NCBI RefSeq assembly: GCF_015207035.1
Contig: NZ_JADEXQ010000011.1
Location: 1 to 64,000 of the forward strand
Direction: 5' to 3'
Source of the DNA: Romeriopsis navalis LEGE 11480
Lineage (GTDB): Bacteria; Cyanobacteriota; Cyanobacteriia; Leptolyngbyales; Leptolyngbyaceae
Length of the DNA stretch: 64,000 nucleotides
The notes under the pieces are model-generated. The model did no database searches. It was given only the letters and a program-made list of their open reading frames with translations, and was not told the origin of the DNA. Below, one piece after another: positions 1 to 9,102 of the stretch; the first letter of the stretch is position 1; every line of letters begins with the position of its first letter. A program made the translations under genes and the position numbers.

Positions 1-285
1 ACGCATCATACAGGTGGGTCGTTGGAGTCATCAGTTTCGGGTTATTGGTGTAGGAACTTTTAGCCTAAACCAGACTCCAATGCCCGTCTAAATTGCCTTG
101 CAGACTCCAATACTTTCGTCAGTCAATCAGGCCAAATGCCAAAATGCTCCGCACTGCGTCCTAATCGCCGAATGCTATTGCCGTCATATCCTCGATCGAC
201 CAACCGACTCACCCACGAAACCAGAAAGGACGCAACCCCTAGAGATCGCGCCCTCCCAGGCAATCAAATCAAGCAGACTCATTCA
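1..285. other. Left-edge spacer, no confident gene
   Basis: No gene can be supported here. On the plus strand one frame is open from the window edge to a TAA at 89-91, giving about 30 residues that could be the tail of a gene starting outside the window. A second frame is also open to about base 53, so the choice is not secure. The rest, up to the ndhD stop codon, shows no promoter, hairpin or RNA that I recognise. Confidence 0.3.
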
Positions 286-1887
286 CTACCGCAAAATCGG
301 TGCCGTCTGAGCTTCCATTTCAACTGGATTCAACATCGCCACCGGCGGCTGCTTCGCCCGATTTGCGATCAACGTCGGCACCGCATCACGCAAGCGCGCT
401 GTTAACTGCACTGTCTTCGCATCATAAATCTGGGTCAAAAGCTTCGGATAGAAACCAATGCCAATGATCGGCACGAGCAAACAAGCAATGATGAAGATCT
501 CACGCGGTTCGGCGTCAATCAATTGCTGCTCTTCCACCAGCTCTTGGTTCTCCGGCCCGTAGAAGATTTCACGCAACATCGACAGCAGATAAACCGGGGT
601 CAGAATCACACCGATCGCCGCCAAAATCACGATCACCACCTTAAACGGCGTCGCATAGGCATCACTCGTCGCAAACCCAACAAACACCATCAGCTCGGCC
701 ACAAAGCCGCTCATCCCCGGCAATGCCAAGGAAGCCATCGAACAAACCGTAAACATCGAGAAGATCTTTGGCATCTTCTGGGCCACACCGCCCATCTCAC
801 TCAGGATCAAGGTGTGTGTCCGATCGTAGGTCGCGCCTACCAAGAAGAACAGGCTCGCCCCGATCAAACCGTGGGACACCATTTGCAGCACTGCGCCGCT
901 CATCCCCAAGTCGGTAAACGAAGCAATCCCGATCAGCACAAAGCCCATATGGGAAATCGAAGAATAGGCAATCTTCCGCTTCAGGTTCCGCTGGGCAAAC
1001 GACGTGAGCGCCGCATAGATGATATTCACCACACCCAACACAATCAGGATCGGTGCAATCTGGGCATGGGCCCCCGGCAACATTTCCGCATTCATCCGAA
1101 TAAACGCATAGCCGCCCATCTTCAGCAGAATCCCCGCCAGCAACATATGCACAGGCGCAGTCGCCTCACCGTGGGCATCCGGCAACCAAGTATGGAACGG
1201 AATCACCGGCAACTTCACCGCATAGGCAATAAAGAACGCCACATAAATCCAAATCTGGAACGTTTGGGTGTAATTCTTCAGACCCAGCGCATGCATGTCA
1301 AACGTCACATCGCCGCCGTAGAACGCCAACGCCAACGCCGCCACGAGGATAAACAGCGATCCCCCAGCGGTATAGAGAATAAACTTCGTCGCCGCATACA
1401 GGCGCTTCTTACCGCCCCAAATCGATAGGAGTAAGTAGACCGGAATCAGCTCCAGCTCCCAGGCGAGGAAGAACACCAACATGTCCTGCACCGCAAACAC
1501 CGCAATCTGGGCGCCGTACATCGACAGCAGCAGAAAGAAGAATAGCTTCGGTTTAAAAGTCACTGGCCAAGATGCCAACACCGCCAGGGTCGTAATGAAC
1601 CCCGTCAGAATAATCAGCGGCATCGACAGACCATCGGCACCAACAGACCAATTCAGATCCAACTGCGGCACCCAACTGTAGCGCTCCATCAGTTGCATTT
1701 CGGAACTGGAAAAATCGTATTCCTTGTAAAAGGCGGTAATAATCAGTAGAAAGTCAACGACAGCGACGATCAAGGAGTACCAGCGAACCGTCTTACCGTC
1801 TTTGTCGGGAATGATTGGAAGGGCTAACGCCGCCACGATCGGGAGGAGAATAATCGTCGTCAGCCAAGGGAAACTAGCAGTTAGCAT
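286..1887 (-). CDS. ndhD: NAD(P)H-quinone oxidoreductase subunit 4 (NdhD)
   Basis: Membrane proton-pumping subunit of the cyanobacterial NDH-1 complex (MrpD/NuoM family), which carries electrons from reduced ferredoxin to plastoquinone in cyclic electron flow and respiration. The 533-residue product is almost all hydrophobic helices. It has the family's conserved glutamate E144 in a WELELIP stretch and lysine K225 before [13 protein letters not shown], both expected in the proton channel. The ATG at 1887 is preferred because the 15 extra upstream residues are polar and the family begins with a hydrophobic helix. Other NDH-1 genes are not adjacent, but ndhO lies about 6 kb away on the same strand. 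The sequence does not decide between the respiratory (D1/D2) and CO2-uptake (D3/D4) types, though it looks closer to D1/D2. Confidence 0.95.
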   Translation of the reverse strand: MLTASFPWLTTIILLPIVAALALPIIPDKDGKTVRWYSLIVAVVDFLLIITAFYKEYDFSSSEMQLMERYSWVPQLDLNWSVGADGLSMPLIILTGFITTLAVLASWPVTFKPKLFFFLLLSMYGAQIAVFAVQDMLVFFLAWELELIPVYLLLSIWGGKKRLYAATKFILYTAGGSLFILVAALALAFYGGDVTFDMHALGLKNYTQTFQIWIYVAFFIAYAVKLPVIPFHTWLPDAHGEATAPVHMLLAGILLKMGGYAFIRMNAEMLPGAHAQIAPILIVLGVVNIIYAALTSFAQRNLKRKIAYSSISHMGFVLIGIASFTDLGMSGAVLQMVSHGLIGASLFFLVGATYDRTHTLILSEMGGVAQKMPKIFSMFTVCSMASLALPGMSGFVAELMVFVGFATSDAYATPFKVVIVILAAIGVILTPVYLLSMLREIFYGPENQELVEEQQLIDAEPREIFIIACLLVPIIGIGFYPKLLTQIYDAKTVQLTARLRDAVPTLIANRAKQPPVAMLNPVEMEAQTAPILR

Positions 1888-2415
1888 AGCGTTGCTCCGC
1901 CTGGATGTAGAAAAGGGGTGGGATTGACTCAAGGCAGATCAGGGCGCGATCGCCCCTAACGCTCAGGCAGTCATAAATAATGGTGGTAAAAATTTTCCGT
2001 CGTTCAAATCATGTAGTGGGTAAAGCTGCTATGGGTCAAACTGCCAACAGCAAGCATGCTCACAACAACTCTTCAAAAAACAACTGCGTCAATCGCAACG
2101 TGATCATGCAGCTAGGGAACCGATGCCGCACTTACGACCACCTCCGTATCACAGTCATTTCTCAATAAAGCGTCGTAGAACGTTACCGAAATTCTAAACA
2201 ACCCCAATTGAACATCTCGGGAAATTGATGCACTTCTTTAGATTTGCGCCGCGATCCCCGCATGACCCGCCACAAAACTTCATTTTTCCCGGCGTAAGTA
2301 CCATGACTTGCCGTAACAATTCGCAATCTTCGACGCAATGTCTTTTGACGTGCACCGAGGCCAATCCGCACAATTGCGATTGCCCAGTGATTTACCTCTA
2401 GAGACCGAGAACACC
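1888..2415. other. Divergent spacer between ndhD and petJ
   Basis: This 528-base spacer should hold both promoters. It contains one HIP1-like octamer near 1950. I searched by eye for a TACA-type inverted repeat like the binding site of the copper-responsive petJ repressor of other cyanobacteria and saw no convincing one. Short open frames here lack ribosome sites and family resemblance. Confidence 0.5.
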
Positions 2416-2757
2416 ATGCTGAAAAAAATTACCGCCGCCCTCGTTGCGATGATTGGCACAATCGCCTTTCTCACGAGCTCACCCGCCTATGCGGCTGACG
2501 CAGATGCCGGTAAGCAAATCTTTAGCGCCAACTGCGCCGCCTGTCATGCCGGTGGACGCAATGCCGTCAACCCAGCAAAGACTTTACAAAAGGGTGACCT
2601 CGAGCAATACGGGATGTTTGATGCCACCGCCATCATCACTCAAGTAACCAACGGCAAAGGCGCAATGCCAGCCTTCAGCAGTAAACTCGACGCCACACAA
2701 ATTGAAAACGTGGCCGCCTACGTTTTGGCTCAAGCCGAGAATGGCTGGGCCAAGTAA
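2416..2757 (+). CDS. petJ: Cytochrome c6 (PetJ)
   Basis: Small soluble c-type cytochrome of the thylakoid lumen that carries electrons from cytochrome b6f to photosystem I or to the terminal oxidase, as an alternative to plastocyanin. The 113-residue precursor has a typical Sec signal peptide (residues 1-26, ending AYA) and a mature part of about 87 residues. Haem attachment is C40-A-A-C43-H44 and the axial methionine is M84 in a GAMPAF motif; both are typical of cytochrome c6. The ATG at 2416 is chosen because the signal peptide starts there; the longer frame adds 26 polar residues. A terminator follows directly. In other cyanobacteria petJ is controlled by copper, but no operator was recognised here. 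Confidence 0.96.
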   Translation: MLKKITAALVAMIGTIAFLTSSPAYAADADAGKQIFSANCAACHAGGRNAVNPAKTLQKGDLEQYGMFDATAIITQVTNGKGAMPAFSSKLDATQIENVAAYVLAQAENGWAK

Positions 2758-2798
2758 ACCCCACGGCGCAATTGGCCGCACTTAATTGCCTTTCCTCG

Positions 2799-2831
2799 GG
2801 AAGCCACAAACCAACGTTGGGCTTCCTTTTT
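2799..2831 (+). terminator. Rho-independent terminator after petJ
   Basis: A 7-bp perfect stem (2799-2805 with 2820-2826) is followed directly by a run of five T residues. It lies about 40 bases after the petJ stop codon and separates petJ from the next gene. Confidence 0.8.
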
Positions 2832-2858
2832 GTCATTTAACTGAGAACAAATCGACTG

Positions 2859-3407
2859 ATGAAACGACGCTCAAACCAATTTATCAACATCACATTGCCG
2901 ATCGTCGGTGCCGCCCTGCTCAGCTTTGTTGCCCCGACGATCGCCCACGATCACAACCACCCCAAACTGGTGGCAAAACCCACGAGCGGGAAAATGCCTC
3001 ACGCCCAGCCAGATCATTCAAAGCTGACCAAACCGAAAATGCCTGACGCGAAAATGCGAGGGCACCATCACCACAAAAAAATCGCGATCCCCGCCGGACA
3101 ACTAGTGCCCAAAGTCAGCCTGAAAATTGAGCCTGATGCCATCAAAGGCTGGAATATGCAGATCACGCTCGAGAACTTCGAATTCACACCCGATCGGATC
3201 AACCAAGAAAGTCAAACGACCAACGGCCACGCCCATTTAATGCTCAACGGTCGCAAAATTGCACGGCTCTATGGCACGCGCTATCACATCCCCAAACTGC
3301 CCCAAGGCAAGAACATCCTCGCGGTTGTACTCAATACCAACCAGCACGAAGAATTGACCTACCAAGGCAAACCGATCGCTGGCACCGTCATCATTGAGGT
3401 TCCATAA
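2859..3407 (+). CDS. Exported histidine-rich protein of unknown function
   Basis: The 182-residue product starts with a Sec signal peptide (residues 1-29, ending in IAH or close by), so it should act in the periplasm or lumen. Residues 29-75 are rich in His, Lys, Met and Pro, with HDHNH and a GHHHH cluster, which suggests metal binding. The rest (about 80-182) is predicted to be a beta-rich domain with NGHAHL, LNGRKIARLYG and a GTVIIEV end, resembling small cupredoxin- or Ig-like periplasmic domains seen in bacterial proteins of unknown role. It lies about 100 bases after petJ but behind a terminator, so it probably has its own promoter. A copper or other metal-handling role is inference from composition and neighbour only. 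Confidence 0.75.
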   Translation: MKRRSNQFINITLPIVGAALLSFVAPTIAHDHNHPKLVAKPTSGKMPHAQPDHSKLTKPKMPDAKMRGHHHHKKIAIPAGQLVPKVSLKIEPDAIKGWNMQITLENFEFTPDRINQESQTTNGHAHLMLNGRKIARLYGTRYHIPKLPQGKNILAVVLNTNQHEELTYQGKPIAGTVIIEVP

Positions 3408-3408
3408 A

Positions 3409-3438
3409 GTTTGCGAGCCCGCCGCCGTCCTCGCAAAC
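3409..3438 (+). terminator. Stem-loop after the His-rich gene
   Basis: A 9-bp perfect inverted repeat (3409-3417 with 3430-3438) with a 12-base loop begins one base after the stop codon at 3405-3407. No T tract follows, so it may be a weak terminator or an RNA-stabilising hairpin. Confidence 0.4.
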
Positions 3439-3576
3439 CCCGACCAACCCAGCCATACCAGTGAAACGACCCATCTGACCAAAAAAAACCGCTAAATCAT
3501 TCAAGCCAAGTGGTGAAGTGATCCCAATTAATGCGAGGATGTAACAATAGGTAAAAAAACTTATTAACGTTCTTTC

Positions 3577-3582
3577 AGGAGG
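3577..3582 (+). promoter_or_regulatory. Strong ribosome binding site that sets the pgk GTG start
   Basis: A perfect AGGAGG lies nine bases before the GTG at 3592. It supports the GTG as the start of pgk, since no in-frame ATG lies nearby. Confidence 0.8.
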
Positions 3583-3591
3583 CTAACTCTA

Positions 3592-4794
3592 GTGGCTAAG
3601 AAGACGATCGACAGTCTGAGTGCGGCGGACATTCAAGGTAAGAAGGTATTCATCCGGGCTGACTTCAACGTACCCGTGGATGGGGATCGCAAGATTACTG
3701 ATGATACTCGCATCCGGGCCGCACTGCCGACGATCCAAGCACTGACTGCAAAAGGTGCAAAGGTAATCTTGGCCAGCCACTTCGGTCGTCCTAAAGGTGT
3801 TGATGACGCGCTCCGCTTGGATCCCGTTGCGGCACGCTTGTCGGAGCTGCTCGGGAAGCCCGTTGTTAAAGCCAACGACTGCATTGGCGACGAAGTTGCC
3901 ACCAAAGCCTCCAGCCTCAACGATGGCGATGTGATGTTGCTAGAGAACGTCCGCTTCTACTCCGAAGAAACCAGCAACGATCCTGAGTTCGCGAAAAAGC
4001 TCGCTTCGGTTGCGGATTTATTCGTTAACGATGCGTTCGGTACAGCTCACCGGGCACACGCTTCCACCGAAGGTGTGACGAAGTATCTCTCCCCGTCGGT
4101 TGCCGGTTTGCTCGTTGAGAAGGAGCTCAAGTTCCTGCAAGACGCGATCGAAAATCCCAAGAAGCCCCTCGCGGCGATCGTGGGTGGCTCCAAAGTCTCC
4201 AGCAAAATCGGCGTCATCGAAACCTTGCTCGACAAAGTGGACAAACTGTTTATCGGCGGCGGCATGGTCTTCACGTTCTACAAAGCCCGTGGCTTGAACG
4301 TCGGTTCCTCCTTGGTTGAGGAAGACAAGTTGGAATTGGCCAAGATGCTCGAAGCCAAGGCCAAAGAAAAAGGCGTTGATTTGCTCTTGCCGACTGACGT
4401 CGTCGTTGCCGACAAGTTCTCCGCTGAAGCCAACACCCAAATCGTCAGCGCGGAAGCAATCCCCGATGGTTGGATGGGCTTAGACATTGGTCCTGATTCA
4501 ATCAAAACGTTCCAAGCGGCTTTGGCCGATTGCAAGAGCGTCATCTGGAACGGTCCCATGGGCGTATTCGAGATCGACAAGTTTGCCAAAGGCACCGAAG
4601 CGGTTGCCCATAGCTTGGCTGAGTTGACCCCCAAGGGTTGCACCACGATTATTGGTGGTGGTGACTCCGTGGCTGCGGTTGAGAAAGTGGGTCTGGCCGA
4701 TCAAATGAGCCATATCTCCACCGGTGGTGGTGCCAGCCTTGAGCTGCTCGAAGGCAAAGTATTGCCGGGTATCGCTGCGTTGAACGAAGCGTAA
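3592..4794 (+). CDS. pgk: Phosphoglycerate kinase
   Basis: Transfers a phosphate between 1,3-bisphosphoglycerate and ADP in glycolysis, and runs the reverse way in the Calvin cycle. The 400-residue length is typical. The N-terminal half carries the substrate-binding RADFNVP (about residues 22-28) and SHFGRPKG (about 62-69) motifs, and the C-terminal half has the nucleotide-binding [11 protein letters not shown] and [12 protein letters not shown] motifs. Translation starts at GTG behind a perfect AGGAGG. The gene is monocistronic: it stands alone between an upstream spacer and a strong terminator. Confidence 0.97.
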   Translation: MAKKTIDSLSAADIQGKKVFIRADFNVPVDGDRKITDDTRIRAALPTIQALTAKGAKVILASHFGRPKGVDDALRLDPVAARLSELLGKPVVKANDCIGDEVATKASSLNDGDVMLLENVRFYSEETSNDPEFAKKLASVADLFVNDAFGTAHRAHASTEGVTKYLSPSVAGLLVEKELKFLQDAIENPKKPLAAIVGGSKVSSKIGVIETLLDKVDKLFIGGGMVFTFYKARGLNVGSSLVEEDKLELAKMLEAKAKEKGVDLLLPTDVVVADKFSAEANTQIVSAEAIPDGWMGLDIGPDSIKTFQAALADCKSVIWNGPMGVFEIDKFAKGTEAVAHSLAELTPKGCTTIIGGGDSVAAVEKVGLADQMSHISTGGGASLELLEGKVLPGIAALNEA

Positions 4795-4837
4795 ATCCAA
4801 CCCCAACGAGAAAATCAAATATTGGTTGGATAACTGG

Positions 4838-4876
4838 ATCAGGCAAGCCACGTTGGCTTGCCTGATTTTTCTTTTT
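4838..4876 (+). terminator. Rho-independent terminator after pgk
   Basis: A 13-bp perfect stem (4838-4850 with 4854-4866) with a three-base loop is followed by a T-rich run. It is the strongest intrinsic terminator in the window. Confidence 0.93.
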
Positions 4877-5152
4877 TGGGTGATACATTCATGACATTTA
4901 GCAGTGTTAAGTAAACTCAAACGCCGACAGGCAAACAAATTAGCGCTGAACTACCGATTATCAAACACTTCCGCATCCCATATAAGGAAGAATGGCTCCT
5001 CTAGATTTGAAACATTTATTTGCATAACTTTACAATACGCAATATATTGGGATCTGTGCGGTGAGCGCGACGAGCGTTAGTCACCACACAAACAGAACTC
5101 CCATGAATGAATTTGTTGCGTCGCGACTCTAAGTATTAACGAGGTTTGAACC

Positions 5153-6112
5153 ATGCCATTTACACTTGATGCCGCTCGGAGTATCTTCCCTGGCACATTG
5201 TCAGCCGATGTTGTCCCAGCCACAATCGCTCGCTTCAATCAGCTCAGCAATGAAGATCAACTCGCGCTAATTTGGTTTGCCTACCGGGAAATGGGCAAGA
5301 GCATCACAATCGCCGCTCCCGGCGCTGCCCGCATGCAGTTTGCCGAACTGACGCTCGAGAAAATCAAAGGCATGACTGCCAACGAGCAAACTCAGGTCAT
5401 GTGCGACCTGGCGGAGCATAACGATACGGAGATCAGTCGCACCTATGCGGCTTGGTCCGCCAACATCAAGTTGGGCTTTTGGTATCGCCTCGGCGAATGG
5501 ATGGACGAAGGACTAGTTGCACCAATTCCTCCGGCTTACGTCCTCTCCGCCAATGCGGTTGCCGTATTCCAGGCAATTCGTGACCTCGAGCCCGGTCAGC
5601 AGATTACCGTCTTGCGGAATTCCGTTGTCGATATGGGTTATGACCCAACAAAGCTCGAAGGTGTAGAGCGCGTTGCCGAACCGATCGTCACACCGATGGC
5701 CGAAGCCAAACGTGAAAAGGTGACGATCGAAGGCATCGATAACGAGACAGTCTTGAGCTACATGGACAACATGAATGCCAATGACTTTGAAGCCTTGATC
5801 AAGCTATTTACTGCAGATGGCGCACTCCAGCCTCCATTCCAGCGGCCGATCGTCGGTTCTGAAGCCGTATTGCGCTTCTTCCGTGAAGATTGCCAAAATC
5901 TGAAGCTCATGCCGAAGCAAGGTGTGATTGAACCAGCGGATGAAGGCTTCACTCAGATTAAGGTCACTGGTAAAGTTCAGACGCCTTGGTTTGGTGCCGG
6001 TGTCGGGATGAACATGGCTTGGCGCTTCTTGCTCACGCCCGATAACAAAATCTTCTTCGTCGCCATTGACCTCTTGGCTTCACCGAAGGAGCTCCTAAAC
6101 CTCGCACGATAA
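5153..6112 (+). CDS. ocp: Orange carotenoid protein (OCP)
   Basis: Blue-green-light-activated photoprotective protein that binds a ketocarotenoid, attaches to the phycobilisome and releases excess energy as heat. The 319-residue product has both domains: an all-helical N-terminal carotenoid domain (about 1-165) and an NTF2-like C-terminal domain (about 195-319). Key residues of the well-studied Synechocystis protein are present: W41, Y44, N104, W110 and the interdomain R155, with Y203 and W290 matching the carotenoid keto-group ligands Y201 and W288. The linker is about 166-195. Together with frp two genes downstream this points to the FRP-dependent OCP1 type. A long upstream spacer (4877-5152) probably holds a light-stress promoter, but no motif was assigned. 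Confidence 0.97.
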   Translation: MPFTLDAARSIFPGTLSADVVPATIARFNQLSNEDQLALIWFAYREMGKSITIAAPGAARMQFAELTLEKIKGMTANEQTQVMCDLAEHNDTEISRTYAAWSANIKLGFWYRLGEWMDEGLVAPIPPAYVLSANAVAVFQAIRDLEPGQQITVLRNSVVDMGYDPTKLEGVERVAEPIVTPMAEAKREKVTIEGIDNETVLSYMDNMNANDFEALIKLFTADGALQPPFQRPIVGSEAVLRFFREDCQNLKLMPKQGVIEPADEGFTQIKVTGKVQTPWFGAGVGMNMAWRFLLTPDNKIFFVAIDLLASPKELLNLAR

Positions 6113-6186
6113 CCCATAGCTCGTACATCGTGACGATCGATGCTCTGAGTTTATTCCAATTGATCGCCACGAAGCTGACAATCCAG

Positions 6187-6212
6187 GCGCTCTCGAATTG
6201 AGGGCGCTTTTT
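6187..6212 (+). terminator. Rho-independent terminator after ocp
   Basis: An 8-bp stem with one G-T wobble (6187-6194 with 6200-6207) and a five-base loop is followed by five T residues. It lies about 75 bases after the ocp stop and would partly uncouple crtW from ocp. Confidence 0.85.
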
Positions 6213-6259
6213 AATTGTTGACCTTCGAACCGGCAGTTTACGCATTGAGCCAATTACCG

Positions 6260-7042
6260 ATGGACATCGTTGATTCAACCACAACTAATTCCTCACCGGT
6301 ACCCCATCCGCTCACCGGTCAATGGTCTCTGAGTATCACGATCGCCATCCTAATGAGCTGGGTGAGCACCCTCAGCCTCTTATTAGTGGTGCCAATTCAC
6401 GACATTCCACTGATTGGGCTGATCATCGCCATATTCGGGCGCGCATTTTTGCACACCGGACTATTTATTTTGGCCCATGACGCAATGCACCAAAATTTAC
6501 TCCCACGCCATCGGCAACTCAATCACAGAATTGGCCAGTTTTGTGTTGGACTTTATGCTTTTCTCAGCTACCGCAAATGCCGCATGAATCACGGCAAACA
6601 TCATCAAATCCCGGCTCAGGTCGGCGATCCAGATTTTCATGATGGGATTCATCCGCACCCGGTTTGGTGGTATTTCAAATTTTTGCGCGGTTACCTTTCA
6701 CTGACCAGTTTCAGTCTGTTTACCGGTGCCTGGATCGGCATTTTCTGGGTCGGTGATACAGCGTTGCACATTGCACCGCTCAATATTTTGCTGTTCTGGC
6801 TATTGCCATTAATCCTTAGCTCAACTCAACTATTTATTTTTGGCACCTACTTACCCCATCGTCACGGCACAACGGCTCTACCCGCCAATCCGCTAACGCA
6901 ACCAACTCAGCTTCTCTGGTCATTATTAAGTTGTTACCATTTTGGCCAATATCATTGGGAGCACCATCGATATCCGCAAACACCCTGGTATCAACTACCT
7001 CAAGCCGGCTCTAACCCCATAAATCAACCCTTAACAACGTAA
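6260..7042 (+). CDS. crtW: CrtW-type beta-carotene ketolase
   Basis: Membrane di-iron oxygenase of the fatty acid desaturase superfamily that adds 4-keto groups to beta-ionone rings, giving echinenone or canthaxanthin. The 261-residue protein has the three histidine clusters in order: HDAMH (73-77), HGKHH (111-115) and HWEHH (232-236), plus the FGTYLPHR stretch (194-201) typical of CrtW. Several hydrophobic helices lie between them. The ATG at 6260 gives a normal family length; the TTG at 6215 adds 15 residues without support. It sits between ocp and frp, so its likely task is to supply the ketocarotenoid that OCP binds. A hydroxylase is unlikely given the CrtW-like motifs, but product range cannot be told. 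Confidence 0.9.
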   Translation: MDIVDSTTTNSSPVPHPLTGQWSLSITIAILMSWVSTLSLLLVVPIHDIPLIGLIIAIFGRAFLHTGLFILAHDAMHQNLLPRHRQLNHRIGQFCVGLYAFLSYRKCRMNHGKHHQIPAQVGDPDFHDGIHPHPVWWYFKFLRGYLSLTSFSLFTGAWIGIFWVGDTALHIAPLNILLFWLLPLILSSTQLFIFGTYLPHRHGTTALPANPLTQPTQLLWSLLSCYHFGQYHWEHHRYPQTPWYQLPQAGSNPINQPLTT

Positions 7043-7141
7043 ACATTATGAGAGGACTATAGAATTATCAGACAAAACTTATTATGATTTTAACCAATCC
7101 TAAGAATCACGCCGAAATCAACCTATCCACCGAACGAAACG

Positions 7142-7468
7142 ATGCAAGTGACTGATATTGAATGGTCTGAGACAGAACAAGCGGTCGCAAGCGCAGCGTT
7201 TGATAAAGCCTATAATCGCGAAATCCAGGCGTTAGTTGCCGATATTCGCAGCAAAGTCAATGACCTCAATGCGGTTGAGGATCTCTGGCAGCTCCACGAC
7301 CTCCTCAGCATTCGACGCCATTCCCTGGATGGCAAATACGATAGTCGCACATCCGCATTGCTGTTCGTCTTTGCCCAATTGCTCCAAGAAGAATTGCTGA
7401 GTCTTGACGACTTAGCCGGGCTGAGCCCCGCTAAATTGAAAAAAATCTCGGCTCTCACACGCATGTAA
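7142..7468 (+). CDS. frp: Fluorescence recovery protein (FRP)
   Basis: Dimeric helical protein that binds the C-terminal domain of active red OCP, detaches it from the phycobilisome and speeds its return to the orange form. The 108-residue length fits the 109-residue Synechocystis protein. The conserved block DLWQLHDLLS..RRH..DGKYD is present, with W49, H52, D53 and R59 matching the functional W50, H53, D54 and R60, and FVFAQLLQE follows. It starts 99 bases after crtW in the same direction and ends before a strong hairpin, so ocp, crtW and frp form one photoprotection locus. Confidence 0.95.
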   Translation: MQVTDIEWSETEQAVASAAFDKAYNREIQALVADIRSKVNDLNAVEDLWQLHDLLSIRRHSLDGKYDSRTSALLFVFAQLLQEELLSLDDLAGLSPAKLKKISALTRM

Positions 7469-7487
7469 AAGGCAACGATATTCCGCC

Positions 7488-7527
7488 AAATAAGGGGTCG
7501 AGGATAAAATTCCTCGACCCCTTATTT
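7488..7527. terminator. Bidirectional terminator between frp and ndhO
   Basis: A long perfect inverted repeat (7488-7504 with 7511-7527, 17 bp) has A-rich and T-rich outer ends, so it can stop transcription from frp on the plus strand and from ndhO on the minus strand. Confidence 0.88.
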
Positions 7528-7572
7528 GATGGTTGCGAATTTGGTGGGTCAGATCGGCACGATCGTTGATCG

Positions 7573-7791
7573 CTAAGCCGCAAAATTCTCTAACTGATCA
7601 ACCCGCAGCCAAATATTCGGGGTTGGCGTCGCACCAAATTTCACAAAGGCATGATCACCGCGAACTTCCAGGATTTCACCCGGCGTATCAAATAAATAAT
7701 GCGGCAATCGCTGGTCGCTGGCCTGCACTTCCACACTATTCTCGAGCTTTTCGCGAACCACCCGCACCATTGCGCCTTTCTTAACAGCCAT
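7573..7791 (-). CDS. ndhO: NAD(P)H-quinone oxidoreductase subunit O (NdhO)
   Basis: Small cyanobacterial and chloroplast-specific subunit at the NDH-1 hydrophilic arm. In other species it affects cyclic electron flow and complex stability. The 72-residue product matches the family over its whole length: MAVKKG start, [25 protein letters not shown], and [10 protein letters not shown] near the end. It converges on frp across a shared terminator. It reads as a single-gene unit. Confidence 0.93.
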   Translation of the reverse strand: MAVKKGAMVRVVREKLENSVEVQASDQRLPHYLFDTPGEILEVRGDHAFVKFGATPTPNIWLRVDQLENFAA

Positions 7792-7952
7792 AAACTTGCC
7801 TCAAACAGCGATCTCAACTTCGATTCTACCGAGGAATATGCCCAAATCAACAGATGTCTGACCGACATCACCGATACGCCACCACAATCACAAAAAATGA
7901 CAGCCCCTTGGGAGGGCTGCCAAATCAAAAACAAATCTGCTAGCCAGCCATA

Positions 7953-8378
7953 TTAGGAATTAGCGGTCTCAGCCAAGCGATCCTTAAGCTGCTCCAACGC
8001 CGAGGCCCAACGTGGATCAGGCTGAAATGCTGCAATATCAACATGGGCAACTTTATTCCCCTGGCCCTTGCCACCACCTTTACCTTTCGCGCCACCCTTA
8101 CCTTTGGCCGCTGGCGCATCGTCCGCCTTCTCACGCGGCAACGCCTTCTCAATTTTCAATGTAATCTCATTCACTTCCTGGCCATTGAATTTCTCAATGA
8201 ACTGGTCCGCTTCCTCGTCCGTCTTCACGGTGACAAATCCAAAACCACGACATTGATTCGTCTTACGATCGGTGATGAGTTTGATCGAGACCGTACTACC
8301 GGCAGCTGCAAATGCCGCTTCTAAAGCCTGACGATCAACGTCCTCGGGCAGATTACCAACGTAAAGGCGAATAGACAT
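7953..8378 (-). CDS. RRM-type RNA-binding protein (Rbp family)
   Basis: Small RNA-binding protein of the cyanobacterial Rbp group, some of which respond to cold or guide photosystem mRNAs to thylakoids. One RRM domain (about 1-80) carries RNP2 LYVGNL (5-10) and RNP1 RGFGFVTV (44-51). A low-complexity Gly/Lys/Ala tail (about 90-108) follows, then a conserved-looking C-terminal segment with FQPDPRW and a short helix. A GGAGG ribosome site lies just upstream on the minus strand. Long spacers are usual before cold-regulated members, and 724 bases lie upstream here, but regulation is inference. Confidence 0.92.
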   Translation of the reverse strand: MSIRLYVGNLPEDVDRQALEAAFAAAGSTVSIKLITDRKTNQCRGFGFVTVKTDEEADQFIEKFNGQEVNEITLKIEKALPREKADDAPAAKGKGGAKGKGGGKGQGNKVAHVDIAAFQPDPRWASALEQLKDRLAETANS

Positions 8379-9102
8379 GGGGAGAAACCTCCAGACGTAG
8401 AGTGTTGCGAGTTTACTAAATGAGGAACTGTGGGAGCACAGATTAGTTATTGGGCTAAACGCATATTTAATGCTTCAATCAGCGCGACATGTGCGCTGTC
8501 CGAACTCAGCCTGGGTAGACCAATTTCAAACCCTCGCATCGTCTTGCAACCAACTATCAACACAGAGAACGCCACTACAAAACTCTAATGAAAAGTGTTT
8601 ATCGTAAAGCCAGGACTGTGAATTGGCAGACTACACGCTCGGGAATTGTCCCCGGGTAAATTCTGTCAAACCACTTTGTATGTGCTGTTGGCTGAGAATC
8701 AGCGGGTCGGGACATATTACCGCAATACTTCAATTGCGCCAGAAATATTCCCAGAATTTGTGCCACTCATAAAGGTATCACGCTGCACTAACCTGCACTA
8801 GGGTAAAGCCGAGATTTGTTGGAAAAATCCGCACCCCCTTGGCAATCCATGATCCCCAAGTCATCTGGATGGACGATCGTCAATAAAAAACCAGCCACCG
8901 GAGCGACTGGTCAAGCTTGCTGTGTTGGGAGGAGAAAACTGATACCGATAACGACGGCTAACTCAGAAAAACTTCTTAGCGTGGAAGATCACTAACTGAG
9001 CCAATATCGCGGTTGGAACACCAGACTCCTGTAAAGAAATGTAACAGATCCGATTGGGACATGCAACTCTTTGCATTAGCGCTGATCAAGATTCCTCAGA
9101 AT
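8379..9102. other. Long spacer between rbp and the M48-like gene
   Basis: This 724-base stretch lies upstream of the minus-strand rbp gene and downstream of the minus-strand M48-like gene. The only clear element is a minus-strand hairpin with a T run at 8885-8910. No open frame with a family signature or RNA gene was recognised. A long rbp leader or a small RNA are possible. Confidence 0.5.
8885..8910 (-). terminator. Minus-strand terminator-like hairpin
   Basis: Read on the minus strand, an imperfect stem (8910-8905 with 8896-8891, one G-T wobble) ends in six T residues. It lies about 190 bases after the stop of the M48-like gene and could end that transcript or a separate small RNA. Confidence 0.55.

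Noticed and set aside
523-1428. Long plus-strand frame (301 codons) opposite ndhD
   Set aside because: It is antisense to a highly conserved gene, rich in His, Arg and Gln as expected for a shadow frame, and has no family resemblance.
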